From the NCBI GenBank assembly GCA_003116975.1, contig BGKB01000078.1:186001-250000 (forward strand): DNA of 64,000 bases. Direction: 5' to 3'. The number at the start of each line of letters is the position of its first letter. Within the stretch, counting starts at the first letter, position 1. The notes under the pieces are model-generated. The model saw only the letters and a list, made by a program, of their open reading frames with translations. It did no database searches and was not told the origin of the DNA. Positions 20,312 through 29,179 of the stretch are shown one piece after another. The stretch comes from Aurantiochytrium sp. KH105. Taxonomy: Eukaryota; Sar; Bigyra; Thraustochytrida; Thraustochytriidae. A program made the position numbers and the translations under genes.

Positions 20312-21784
20312 TTAGGCACTGGCAACCTGGTCCTCCTTGAGCGCAGGCGCGGCCTGGAGACGAGCAAGCTGTGCCGGAGACATGTACTTCTTGGCCTCCT
20401 CCAGCTCGCGGTCCAGCCACCACAGTTTGCCCTTACCGGCACCGGAGCATTCCCGCTTGACCTGCTCAAGATACGCCTGGGCAGCCTGGAAAGCTTCCGT
20501 CGATGTTTGCAAAGCTGTGTTGGCGCTCTCGCGCGCAGCCTCGGCCTGCTCACGCGCCTTTTCGGCGCTTTCGCGAGCGTTCGAGGCGCTCTCGGCATCC
20601 TCTTCGGCGCTTGCACGAGCCGAGGAGGCCTGTGCGGCGTCTTCCTCAGCGCTGCGACGACGCGACGTCGCCTGGCACGCAGCATCCTCGGCGCGCTCGC
20701 GGCTCACCACCGCTTCCTTGCGCGATTCCTCGGCCTGAACACGTGCAGACTCGGCGGCCACACGTGCGCTCGCCGCAGATTTCGTGGCTCGCTCTTGACG
20801 ACGTACCACGGCCTCTTGGCTGATCTTGGCGCGCTGAAGCGGGATAGGATCCGTCTGCTGAAGCTGTGCGAGCTCGTTCTTGGCCTTGTTCCTGGCGACA
20901 ATGCCCGAGGACTCGTCGTTGGCGGCGGCCTCGAGAGCCGCAAGCTCGTCGTTGAAGGCCTTTTCTTCGCGCTTGACAGTCTCCAGGGCCTCTTCGACTT
21001 GCTTCTGGACGGCGACCTGCTCCTCGGCGAGCTTGACGGCCTTGGTCTCGGCTTCCTTGGACGCTTCTTCTTCCTGAAAGGCTTTGGACTCTTGGTCTTT
21101 GGCACTTTGGGCTGCACGCTGCGCAACAGCGTCCGCTTCCACGGCTTCGGCTTCAGAGGCTTTCGCTTCTGCTTCCTTCTCTTTGGCTTCGGCCTCGGAG
21201 GCCTTGGCGCTCTCTTCGTTCTTCTTGGCTTGGGCCTCGGAAGCAACGGCCTCACGCTCGGCAGCCTTGGCCTCCTTGGCGCGTGCCTCGCAGTCAGCGA
21301 TGGCCTGCTTGGCCTCCTCAACCTTGTCCTGGGCAAGAGACAGCTTTGCTTCGTCCACCTCGCCCTGCGGCGCGTGTACAAGCTCGCGCCAGTCGACATT
21401 GTAGCTTGTCACGAGGTATTCGGTAAGGCTGACGTACTTGTTGAAGTCAAGATCGATGCTCTTGAGGCGTTCGCGCAGCTCACGAACGGTAAGCGCGCCT
21501 TCGGTGCGCTCGAGAAGAATGTGCGCCTTCATTTCGTCGAGCTCGTTTCCTTCTTCAGACTTGGGGTCCAGCTCGACGCAAGAGTTGTGGTAGGTCCAGA
21601 CCTTTTCGGCCTCGTCGAGGTTGTCGCCAAAGGCAGGTCCCTTTTTCCAGAAGGCATTGAGAAACCAAACGGCCTGGGCCTTGTACGGCTTGGCGTTGAG
21701 AGCCTTGAGCAGGGCAAGGTCATCCTGATTTCCTGCGCCGGCTGCGTCTGGCGTTGCCGCTGGGGCAAGAATCTCGGTAGCCAT
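20312..21784 (-). CDS. Actin-bundling-like coiled-coil protein, copy 1
   Basis: This is a 490-residue protein. Residues about 25-140 form a conserved globular block (AVWFLNAFWKKGP, EAEKVWTYHNSCVELDP, GNELDEMKAHILLE, IDLDFNKYVSLTEYLVTSY) that resembles the C-terminal domain of protist 34-kDa calcium-regulated F-actin bundling proteins. IDLDFNKYVSLTEYL has the look of a degenerate EF-hand loop. Residues about 145-420 are an almost uninterrupted Ala/Glu/Lys coiled coil. The C-terminus has LWWLDRELEEAKKYMSPAQ. It is a near-identical tandem paralogue of 22351-23742, differing by a 13-residue indel in the coil (KEKEAEAKASEAE), a diverged segment in the distal coil, and the N-terminal 20 residues. 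A cortical or cytoskeletal scaffold is the likely role (inferred). Confidence 0.75.
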   Translation of the reverse strand: MATEILAPAATPDAAGAGNQDDLALLKALNAKPYKAQAVWFLNAFWKKGPAFGDNLDEAEKVWTYHNSCVELDPKSEEGNELDEMKAHILLERTEGALTVRELRERLKSIDLDFNKYVSLTEYLVTSYNVDWRELVHAPQGEVDEAKLSLAQDKVEEAKQAIADCEARAKEAKAAEREAVASEAQAKKNEESAKASEAEAKEKEAEAKASEAEAVEADAVAQRAAQSAKDQESKAFQEEEASKEAETKAVKLAEEQVAVQKQVEEALETVKREEKAFNDELAALEAAANDESSGIVARNKAKNELAQLQQTDPIPLQRAKISQEAVVRRQERATKSAASARVAAESARVQAEESRKEAVVSRERAEDAACQATSRRRSAEEDAAQASSARASAEEDAESASNARESAEKAREQAEAARESANTALQTSTEAFQAAQAYLEQVKRECSGAGKGKLWWLDRELEEAKKYMSPAQLARLQAAPALKEDQVASA

Positions 21785-22350
21785 GATGCCTGCCGGGAGA
21801 TGGAATTTGCTTGGAATGTGCTTAAATGAGGCAGAAGAAAGGGATCTGTTTGGGATCCAGATAATCTGGACTTGGACCGATGCAAAGGCGTTGTGCCTCG
21901 AAAACGCGCCTGGATGTGCTTTTTCAAGGCCTCCAAACGACTCGTAGAAATTAATTCAATTGTTTGCACACCTTTTCTCAAATCTGCAAGGTACATTGCT
22001 CGCACAAGGTTCACCGACGCAAGGCGGACCAAAGCACCCCCCACCCCTAATCTTTCGCCTGCGATTTGCGATCTGTCATCTCTCTTTGGGGAAAAAAAAG
22101 GTGGGTGGAGGGAAGGGGGGTGGGGGATAAGGGAGAGAGTGGGTCGGGGGCGGCGCGACGCACTCATTTTACATTCAAGAGTTTGAGAACTCAAAGTCAA
22201 CCAAGGCGGACCTGCGTGACGAGGAGAAATGCCGTTTGCCGCGCATGGCACGAAGCGCAGATTAAGAAAATCGATAGAGAATGACTGGGTGTAGTAGAGA
22301 ACAAAGCATTGAGGGTGAATGATTGAATGAATGTAAAATTGAACAACAGA
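21785..22350. promoter_or_regulatory. Spacer between tandem paralogues, G-rich tract
   Basis: This lies upstream of copy 1 (start 21784) and downstream of copy 2 (stop 22351). A G-rich run at about 22098-22135 has at least four runs of three or more G and could form a G-quadruplex. No gene is seen. Confidence 0.45.
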
Positions 22351-23742
22351 TCAGGCAGAGACGACTTGGTCCTCCTTGAGCGCAGGCGCAGCCTGGAGAC
22401 GAGCAAGCTGCGCCGGAGACATGTACTTCTTGGCCTCCTCCAGCTCGCGGTCCAGCCACCACAGTTTGCCCTTGCCCGCACCAGCACATTCGCGCTTGAC
22501 TTTTTCGAGGTAAGCCTGTGCGGCCTGAAAGGCCTCCGTTGACGTTTGCAAGGCAATGTTTGCCTCCTCACGGAACTTTTCGGCCGCAGCACGATCTTCC
22601 TCGGCCTTCTCGCGGGCCGAAGAGGCCTTTGCGGCATCCTCTTCAGCGCTGCGACGACGCGACGTCGCCTGGCACGCAGCATCCTCGGCGCGCTCGCGGC
22701 TCACCACCGCTTCCTTGCGCGATTCCTCGGCCTGAACACGTGCAGACTCGGCGGCCACACGTGCGCTCGCCGCAGATTTCGTGGCTCGCTCTTGACGACG
22801 TACCACGGCCTCTTGGCTGATCTTGGCGCGCTGAAGCGGAATAGGATCCGTCTGCTGAAGCTGCGCAAGCTCGTTCTTGGCCTTGTTCCTGGCGACAATG
22901 CCCGAGGACTCGTCGTTGGCGGCGGCCTCGAGAGCCGCAAGCTCGTCGTTGAAGGCCTTTTCTTCGCGCTTGACAGTCTCCAGGGCCTCTTCGACTTGCT
23001 TCTGGACGGCGACCTGCTCCTCGGCGAGCTTGACGGCCTTGGTCTCGGCTTCCTTGGACGCTTCTTCTTCCTGAAATGCTTTGGACTCTTGGTCTTTGGC
23101 GCTCTGGGCTGCACGCTGCGCAACAGCATCCGCTTCCACGGCTTCGGCCTCGGAGGCCTTGGCGCTCTCTTCGTTCTTCTTGGCTTGGGCCTCGGAAGCA
23201 ACGGCCTCACGCTCGGCAGCCTTGGCCTCCTTGGCGCGTGCCTCGCAGTCAGCGATGGCCTGCTTGGCCTCCTCAACCTTGTCCTGGGCGAGAGACAGCT
23301 TAGCCTCGTCCACCTCGCCCTGCGGGGCATGCACGAGCTCGCGCCAATCTACGTTGTAGCTTGTCACGAGGTATTCGGTAAGACTGACATACTTGTTAAA
23401 GTCAAGATCGATGCTCTTGAGGCGTTCGCGCAGCTCACGAACGGTAAGCGCGCCTTCGGTGCGCTCGAGAAGAATATGCGCCTTCATTTCGTCGAGCTCG
23501 TTTCCTTCTTCAGACCTGGGGTCAAGCTCGACGCAAGAGTTGTGGTAGGTCCAGACCTTTTCGGCCTCGTCGAGGTTGTCGCCAAAGGCAGGTCCCTTTT
23601 TCCAGAAGGCATTGAGAAACCAAACGGCCTGGGCCTTGTACGGCTTGGCATTGAGCTCCTTGAGAAGCTTCGTGTCATCTTCGAGTGAGAACGAGGTGGT
23701 TTCCTCGCTTGGGTTGGAGGAAGCCATTACTTCAGTAGCCAT
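22351..23742 (-). CDS. Actin-bundling-like coiled-coil protein, copy 2
   Basis: This 463-residue protein is the tandem paralogue of the previous gene. The conserved N-terminal block, with WFLNAFWKKGP and the EF-hand-like IDLDFNKYVSLTEYL, is the same, and long stretches of the DNA from about 22657 to 23640 are nearly base-for-base identical to 20660-21660. The distal coil differs (SAREKAEEDRAAAEKFREEA) and the N-terminus is unrelated (MATEVMASSNPSEETTSF). Third-position identity implies a recent duplication or ongoing gene conversion, while the divergent ends suggest the tract is bounded. Function is as for copy 1; two expressed isoforms with different termini are possible. Confidence 0.75.
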   Translation of the reverse strand: MATEVMASSNPSEETTSFSLEDDTKLLKELNAKPYKAQAVWFLNAFWKKGPAFGDNLDEAEKVWTYHNSCVELDPRSEEGNELDEMKAHILLERTEGALTVRELRERLKSIDLDFNKYVSLTEYLVTSYNVDWRELVHAPQGEVDEAKLSLAQDKVEEAKQAIADCEARAKEAKAAEREAVASEAQAKKNEESAKASEAEAVEADAVAQRAAQSAKDQESKAFQEEEASKEAETKAVKLAEEQVAVQKQVEEALETVKREEKAFNDELAALEAAANDESSGIVARNKAKNELAQLQQTDPIPLQRAKISQEAVVRRQERATKSAASARVAAESARVQAEESRKEAVVSRERAEDAACQATSRRRSAEEDAAKASSAREKAEEDRAAAEKFREEANIALQTSTEAFQAAQAYLEKVKRECAGAGKGKLWWLDRELEEAKKYMSPAQLARLQAAPALKEDQVVSA

Positions 23743-24738
23743 GGTTCAAGTTTCTTTTTTCTTGCAGCAAGCAAAACGATCTTCGATTCCTTGCCTTGTT
23801 GTATTGTGTCTTGTCCGCGTGCGAAGAGCGCGTTGTGGTTTTGCAAGCCAATCAACCCTGAAAAATCAAATGCCAACTAGGCAGCAGGTGTGCTATTCTG
23901 TTCCTTCGGTCAGTACAATAACTGAAATGCGTCGAGGTCGGCTTGGTTTGGCTTGGCTGGGGATGCTGCGCTTAAAGTTAGCTCGTCAGTTGCACATCGG
24001 CTCGGGCAGCGGCTAACCTGACTTTATCTTACTACACTTTTCACTTTACCACCTTTTGCGTTGTGTTGCGTTGCGTTGCTTTGATTTGCTGCTTCGCTCG
24101 CACAACCAACCTTCCCCGGTCCAATTCTGTCCGCCTGCGGGGTCCCGAGTAAAGTCCCACCTTCCCACAGCTCGATCCCTTTGGGTCGAGTCTTGCTGTT
24201 CTCATTATCTTTGCGTGACCGTCACTTCTCCTCATCACTGCAAGTCAGTCTTACAACTACATTGACTGGGTGATGGATGGGCGGATTGCACGGGCCTGGG
24301 GAGGAGGGCCGAAGGGTCAAAATCGTAGAGGGGCCGGTCGAGGCGTCCGGAAAACTGCTGCATAGTGTCAGTTTTTAGGAGCAGGAGGAGGGGCTGTGAC
24401 TGACCATGATGGGGAAGAGCGGGAATGATCGCCTGGCTGACTGCTTGCTGAGCTTTTCGATACATTATGTCATACTGATGCGACGACACGCCAAGCTTTC
24501 AGAGGGGGCCAGATGGATAGAATGGAGACAGGGGAGAAAAATGCTTATTCAACCAATGGAATCAAGGAGAGGGAGAGAGGGAGAGAGGAGAGGAGGGCGG
24601 AGCGGTAAAGAAGGAGGGGATGAAGCCTTGTCACTCCTCTAGGAATCCTGAGCGCCAAGCGCGCAGCACATGATCGTCCAAGTCTCGGCGACCTGGTACA
24701 TACTGGCGTTTGCATCTCGATAGCACTCGCTGGCCTGT
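23743..24738. promoter_or_regulatory. Intergenic region upstream of copy 2
   Basis: This is about 1 kb between the start of copy 2 and the stop of the PH-like gene, both on the minus strand. GTTGC/GGCTT-type short repeats (about 23935-23960, 24060-24085) and a GGGAGAGA run (about 24570-24600) are present. No coding frame, tRNA or CGCAAGTG element is seen. Confidence 0.4.
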
Positions 24739-26784
24739 CTAGATGAAGAGCTCTGTCCGGTACTTGTCGACCCGCCGTGGCTTGTGGCGCTGGTTGAACT
24801 CGACCGCCTTCTTGAGAGCCGCCGCAAGGGCATCACGCTGGATGACAGAACAAGCCTGCAGATCAAGGGTTCGAGCTTGCGTCTCGAGACTGAAACACAA
24901 GCTGCGGACCTTGCGGGCATCCTTGGTGCTACGACGAATCGTCGGCGTCATCTCACCGATGCGAATGCCAACCACCTGTTTGAGTTCAAGACCACGATGG
25001 GAGCCGTCATACTGAGAGCTCTCCCACGCCAAATGCGTCAGAGCGCTGTTGATCCACATTTTGCGCTGGTGAGGACGTCCTTCACGACCAAACTTGGTTA
25101 CTGAAAAGCCTGCAAGAATACGGATATTATCCTTGCCAATTTCCTCCTCTGCCAACTCGCGCACCTCGACATGCGTAAGCGCAACGCGGTTGGTGCTGAC
25201 AGCGCCACTGTTGACACGACTTGACGTAAGCGCGGAGCCGCCAGTGCTGGCGCGAGGGTTGCTACTCTGAGCAGACCGTGAAGCAGCGGCAGCGGCGCGC
25301 GCGTCCTCCTCCTCTTGCAGTCTGCGCGCGAGCTTTTCATCCTCGGACTCTTGTTCCTTTTTCTTGCGGCGGTCTTCCTTCCTCTTGGCCTTGCGTGCGG
25401 CCTTGCGTTCCTCCTCTTCGCGGATTGCTGCTGCGTCTGCGCTGTCTGCAGTGTTGAAAACGGCGAGAGGATCTTCGGCTCCGTAGCCACTGGACGCCCA
25501 CGGCAGATCGTCGCCAAAGGCAGGCGTCCCGAACGGATTCGCAATGGGGGCATTGAGGTCCGAATCATTGTCAAAGAGCACCCAGCCATCGTCGAGTCCA
25601 CCGTTGACGGGGGGCGCCGACATTTGCTGTGACATGGGTCTCGAGGCGCCGTAGTCTGGCTGCTGCTGGTAGCCGCTCGCGTACGTAGAGGGCTGATGTT
25701 GCTGCTGCTGGCCATAACCTGGTGCGGCCCCGTACGGGTTTTGGTTGGTATCATAACCATAAGGGTTTCCCTCGTATGCTGCGGGAGGCTGCTGCTGTTG
25801 ATAATAGGCGCTATAGTCAGGTTGCGGTTGCTCCTGATGTGAGTAGCCTCCTTGGCCGCCATAGGTATCCATCGGTGGATGCTGCATTTGGGGCTGCTGT
25901 TGATGCTGCTGCTGCTGCATCATATTGAGAGGCATCGTGGTCCACGAGCTTGCGAAGCGCGCTCTCGCGTCAGCTTCGTGCTCCCTGAGAACAACGAAAT
26001 GATTATCGATAAGCGCAAGGCATTCTGGATGGCGAAGCGTAAAGTCGAGAACAGGACCATGCACAGACTGCCAGTACGTGGGCCATCCAAAGCCCGTAAT
26101 GGCCCGGATGTGGTCTTCCAGCTCCTGCACCGTTGCCGGCTGAGCACCCGTCTGCATCGCGTGATCGTAGTGACGTCGAAGGAACCCAATGGTGATGCCA
26201 AGAAGCTGAGGGTCCTCCTCCACACGATTGCGGGCCGCGGGCGCTGGTTGCTGCTGCTGCTGTGGTGTACCGTACTGAGGAAGTGCTTCGGTGATGCTCG
26301 TCGGCGCGGAGGCCTCGACCTGGTCAAAGGGATTTGAGGTGGCCGCTGGCGCTGGGGCTGGCGCTGGAGCTGCGGCAGCCTTTTCCTCCGTGGTGCCTAC
26401 CTTCATGCGTTGCATGCGCTCAATATTGCGTTTGTTGAACTCTTGAAGCATGCTATCCGACATGGTCGGCACGACGATCGATTGTTCCTTCATGATGGAG
26501 GCCGTCACATTCGCGCGGATCTGGTCGGAACCGAAGTTACCTTGCCAATCTTTCTTGGCCGCGTTCTGCGCAGAGCTCGGGGGCGGGGGTGGGGCGCCTC
26601 GCCCGTGTTGCTGTTGCTGGGACGCCTGCTGTTGCGGCTGCTGTTGCTGCTGCACATGCTGCTGCTGCTGCTGCTGCTGCGGCTGCTGCGGCTGCTGCTG
26701 CTGCTGCGGCTGTTGGTACCCGGTGTACGGCGTCTGTCCGGCGGCGGCCTGCGGCGCGCCGGGCTCTCCGAAGGGATTGCTCAT
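24739..26784 (-). CDS. PolyQ-rich protein with C-terminal PH-like domain
   Basis: The protein is 681 residues. An N-terminal Gln/Pro-rich stretch with long Q runs (about residues 20-70) is followed by KKDWQGNFGSDQIRANVTAS and a folded segment at about 195-285 (LLGITIGFLRRHYDHAM, GFGWPTYWQSVHGP). A second Gln/Tyr/Pro-rich low-complexity region follows, then a Lys/Glu helix (EEEERKAARKAKRKEDRRKK). The C-terminal 115 residues look like a PH-type domain (GFSVTKFGREGRPHQRKMWI, LELKQVVGIRIGE, CSVIQRDALAAALKKA). The NPF motifs SNPFGEP, SNPFDQ and ANPFGTP would bind EH domains, which points to endocytosis or membrane trafficking (inference). I recognise no specific orthologue. Confidence 0.7.
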   Translation of the reverse strand: MSNPFGEPGAPQAAAGQTPYTGYQQPQQQQQPQQPQQQQQQQHVQQQQQPQQQASQQQQHGRGAPPPPPSSAQNAAKKDWQGNFGSDQIRANVTASIMKEQSIVVPTMSDSMLQEFNKRNIERMQRMKVGTTEEKAAAAPAPAPAPAATSNPFDQVEASAPTSITEALPQYGTPQQQQQPAPAARNRVEEDPQLLGITIGFLRRHYDHAMQTGAQPATVQELEDHIRAITGFGWPTYWQSVHGPVLDFTLRHPECLALIDNHFVVLREHEADARARFASSWTTMPLNMMQQQQHQQQPQMQHPPMDTYGGQGGYSHQEQPQPDYSAYYQQQQPPAAYEGNPYGYDTNQNPYGAAPGYGQQQQHQPSTYASGYQQQPDYGASRPMSQQMSAPPVNGGLDDGWVLFDNDSDLNAPIANPFGTPAFGDDLPWASSGYGAEDPLAVFNTADSADAAAIREEEERKAARKAKRKEDRRKKKEQESEDEKLARRLQEEEDARAAAAASRSAQSSNPRASTGGSALTSSRVNSGAVSTNRVALTHVEVRELAEEEIGKDNIRILAGFSVTKFGREGRPHQRKMWINSALTHLAWESSQYDGSHRGLELKQVVGIRIGEMTPTIRRSTKDARKVRSLCFSLETQARTLDLQACSVIQRDALAAALKKAVEFNQRHKPRRVDKYRTELFI

Positions 26785-27863
26785 GGCTTCGGCCGGCGAC
26801 TCCGTCTCCTGCTGCTGCCACTGCTGCTGCTGCTGCTCCCACTGCCGCCGCCGCTGCTGCTCTCGCGCGCGCGCGTCGCGTCGGGTCCCTTCTCGGCGCT
26901 TCCCGGCACCCGCTTCGTCTCAATTGCGCCGGCCTCGCCGCGCCGCGCCGCTCGCCGCGCCGCTCGCCGCGCCTGGCCGCGCCTGCCGCGCCTGCGCCGC
27001 CTCCCTCTCTCCGCCGCTGCGCCGCGCGGGTGCGCGCGTCTCGGAGGCGCTCGGATCGCGCGGTCGCCGGCCGAGCGATCGATCGATCGATCGATGAATC
27101 GATGATCGACTTGTGCTTTCTCTCTTTGCTGCTCGCCTCCCTGCCCTCCTGCTTTCTTTCCCGCTTCGCTTGCGTTTTTATTCTTCTATTTTTATTTATT
27201 CCTATTCGGCCAGACAGCCAGACAGCCGGCCGACCGCAGCTTGTTCTTTTCCTTTTGCTGCCGCCAAATTCAAGTTCTCCGTGCGCAGGCGAACGCGCCT
27301 TCCTTCCTGACGGGCAACTGTTTCCTAGTTTCCTAGTCTCCTTTCTAAACATGGCGATCATGGCGTGTGTAGTTCTAGGTCGACGTTTTCTCTCTTGGAG
27401 TTCGTTTCGCCTTCTAATCCTGGTTGCTTCATTCCCGTCCTTCTTCGGCTGCGGCTGGACCTGCAGCTGCTGCGACAGCCACATGCCGGCAGCTGTGGCT
27501 GCGGCCCCACCACAACGCCAACGCCAACAGCGAACTAGGACTCGGACTCCAAGGACTCGGAGCTAGCTCGTACGAGGCGGTCAGCTAGCCTGGCTGGCTG
27601 CACAAACCTCGCATTTGCACACCGCGCCGCAAGTGAACTCTGCGCGTATTCGCCACTTGCGCAGCCGCCCGGTGCACTTGGTTGCACATGAAGCCTTGCG
27701 CCGCAAGACTGCGGCATCGTTAGGTCTCTTTTTATGGAGAGGCCCGCCAGCCTGACTTGGAGCCTCTGAGAGCCTGAGACCGTTGGGCCGCTTTCTTCTT
27801 CTTGTGATATGGTGAGTTCCCAACGCCAGACGCGAGAGCAGAGCAGAGCAGAGCAGAGCAGAA
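26785..27863. promoter_or_regulatory. Divergent intergenic region with CGCAAGTG pair
   Basis: This lies between divergent ATGs at 26784 and 27864. It contains CTGC/CTGCC repeats close to 26784, GCGCCG runs (26935-26985), a GATC run at about 27078-27105, the CGCAAGTG pair at 27628-27662 and an AGAGC repeat (about 27836-27860) that abuts the ATG. The long shadow ORFs on both strands are Ala/Arg/Leu-only translations. Confidence 0.55.
27628..27662. promoter_or_regulatory. Overlapping inverted CGCAAGTG elements
   Basis: Plus strand: CGCAAGTGAACTCTGCGCG from 27628, with an imperfect WAT block. Minus strand: GCGCAAGTGGCGAATACGCG from 27662. The two 3' halves share the central GCGCG. The pair lies about 200 bases upstream of the EGF-like gene start. 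Confidence 0.5.
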
Positions 27864-28790
27864 ATGGGACGACCGGCGATTGTGCTCGGGGCGCGCGCCG
27901 CGCGCAGGACGACCTGGGTCTTGCTGGCGCTGGCGCTGGCGGCGCGGCGGGTGGCAGCTTCGAACGAATGCTCAGTGTTTCAAAAGATGGTGGACGGCGT
28001 TCTCGTCACGTGCAGTGGCCACGGTCTCTGTACGTCGCAAATCAAGGCGTGCCAGTGCTTTGAAGGGTTCGGGAGCAGCGAGGAGCTCTCGAGGAAACTG
28101 CAGCCGCCACACCCAGCGCCAGACTGCTCAGAGCTGGTCTGCCCCTTTGGGAAATCGTGGGCTGATATTCCATCAAGCGCAACGCAAGCCCATGCCGAAG
28201 TCGAGTGCTCTGACGCAGGCTACTGTGACCGCGCGTTGGGCACGTGCAAATGCTTCGAGGGCTACGCTGGCACTGCTTGCGAACGACGCTCGTGTAAAAT
28301 GACCCAGGAAGAGGACGCTCTTTCATGCAGCGGCCATGGCCAGTGTCTCACTCTTGCAGAACTGGCCACCAGGACCGACGCGCAGCCACTTACGCCGGCC
28401 ACTTCATATGGAGGCTACCCTTTATCCACAACCTGGGACGAGGACATGATCACTGCCTGCTACTGTGACTCGGTGTGGACTGTCGGACTCTCTTCGGGAG
28501 AAACACAGCTATCTGAGTACTTTGGAACGTACTGCGAGAAGCGGCATTGTCCGAGCGGCAACGATCCGATGACCGACGAGGACGAGACTGATTGCGAAAA
28601 CAAGATACAAGACTTTATTACTGGAGAGATTTCTGATGATGCTGTAAATGGTGGTTCTGCCGGCAACCTCTGTCATGTGGACTGTTCAAATCGCGGCATT
28701 TGCGATTACGAAACGGGAACGTGTAACTGCTTCACTGGCTATGCTGGTGAAAACTGCGCTCTTCAAGATGTTCTTGCTGTGCAGGCATGA
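27864..28790 (+). CDS. Secreted EGF-like domain protein
   Basis: The 308-residue protein has an N-terminal signal peptide (hydrophobic TTWVLLALALAARRVAAS, likely cut near residue 32) and about four tenascin-type EGF modules. Each has a GHGxC or NRGxC turn and a CxCxxGxxGxxC close: SGHGLCTSQIKACQCFEGF, SDAGYCDRALGTCKCFEGYA, SGHGQCLTL, and SNRGICDYETGTCNCFTGYA. An acidic Asp/Glu segment (MTDEDETDCENK) separates the third and fourth modules. It has no C-terminal transmembrane helix, so it is probably secreted or on the cell surface, possibly for adhesion or ectoplasmic net function (inference). ATG at 27864 is preceded directly by an AGAGC repeat. Confidence 0.8.
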   Translation: MGRPAIVLGARAARRTTWVLLALALAARRVAASNECSVFQKMVDGVLVTCSGHGLCTSQIKACQCFEGFGSSEELSRKLQPPHPAPDCSELVCPFGKSWADIPSSATQAHAEVECSDAGYCDRALGTCKCFEGYAGTACERRSCKMTQEEDALSCSGHGQCLTLAELATRTDAQPLTPATSYGGYPLSTTWDEDMITACYCDSVWTVGLSSGETQLSEYFGTYCEKRHCPSGNDPMTDEDETDCENKIQDFITGEISDDAVNGGSAGNLCHVDCSNRGICDYETGTCNCFTGYAGENCALQDVLAVQA

Positions 28791-29179
28791 GGCTGGCCTC
28801 GCCTAGACTTTTTCTTCTTTCATCATGATCATTTTTGTACGATTTCTTTCTCTTTCAAATTTCGGGTCGATGCATGCATACGCATTCCTACTTGGGAGCA
28901 CCTGGGGGATGGAAAGAGAAAATCGGTTTCAGACGTGAGTCATAACATAATACTCCTCATTAGGTCGGTATAAATTCTATTCCATACTATTTTCGTATCA
29001 AGAGGATTAAATGTGTTGGGCATGGCTGATGGCCTTGAAGACCCCTCCTCATTTGATCTGATTTGTTATTGTAAATTGGGGTGGCGGGAAATCCGGAGTC
29101 GCGGGAGATCCGGAGTCGCGAATGCCGCGCTCACTGTCAGTCAAGGTCACCTGAATTTCAAGACGTTATTGTCCACGTG
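28791..29179. other. Convergent 3' intergenic region
   Basis: This AT-richer 390-base gap lies between the EGF-like gene and the TPR gene. A short direct repeat (CGGAGTCGCGGGAGATCCGGAGTCGCG) lies near 29094-29120. No gene is seen. Confidence 0.4.

Noticed and set aside
20306-21829. A 507-codon plus-strand ORF antisense to the coiled-coil gene (and a 380-codon one at 22546-23688)
   Set aside because: It is Leu/Gly/Arg-rich with no domain, and arises because Ala/Glu/Lys coiled-coil codons read backwards rarely give stops. The minus frame has a clear conserved domain.
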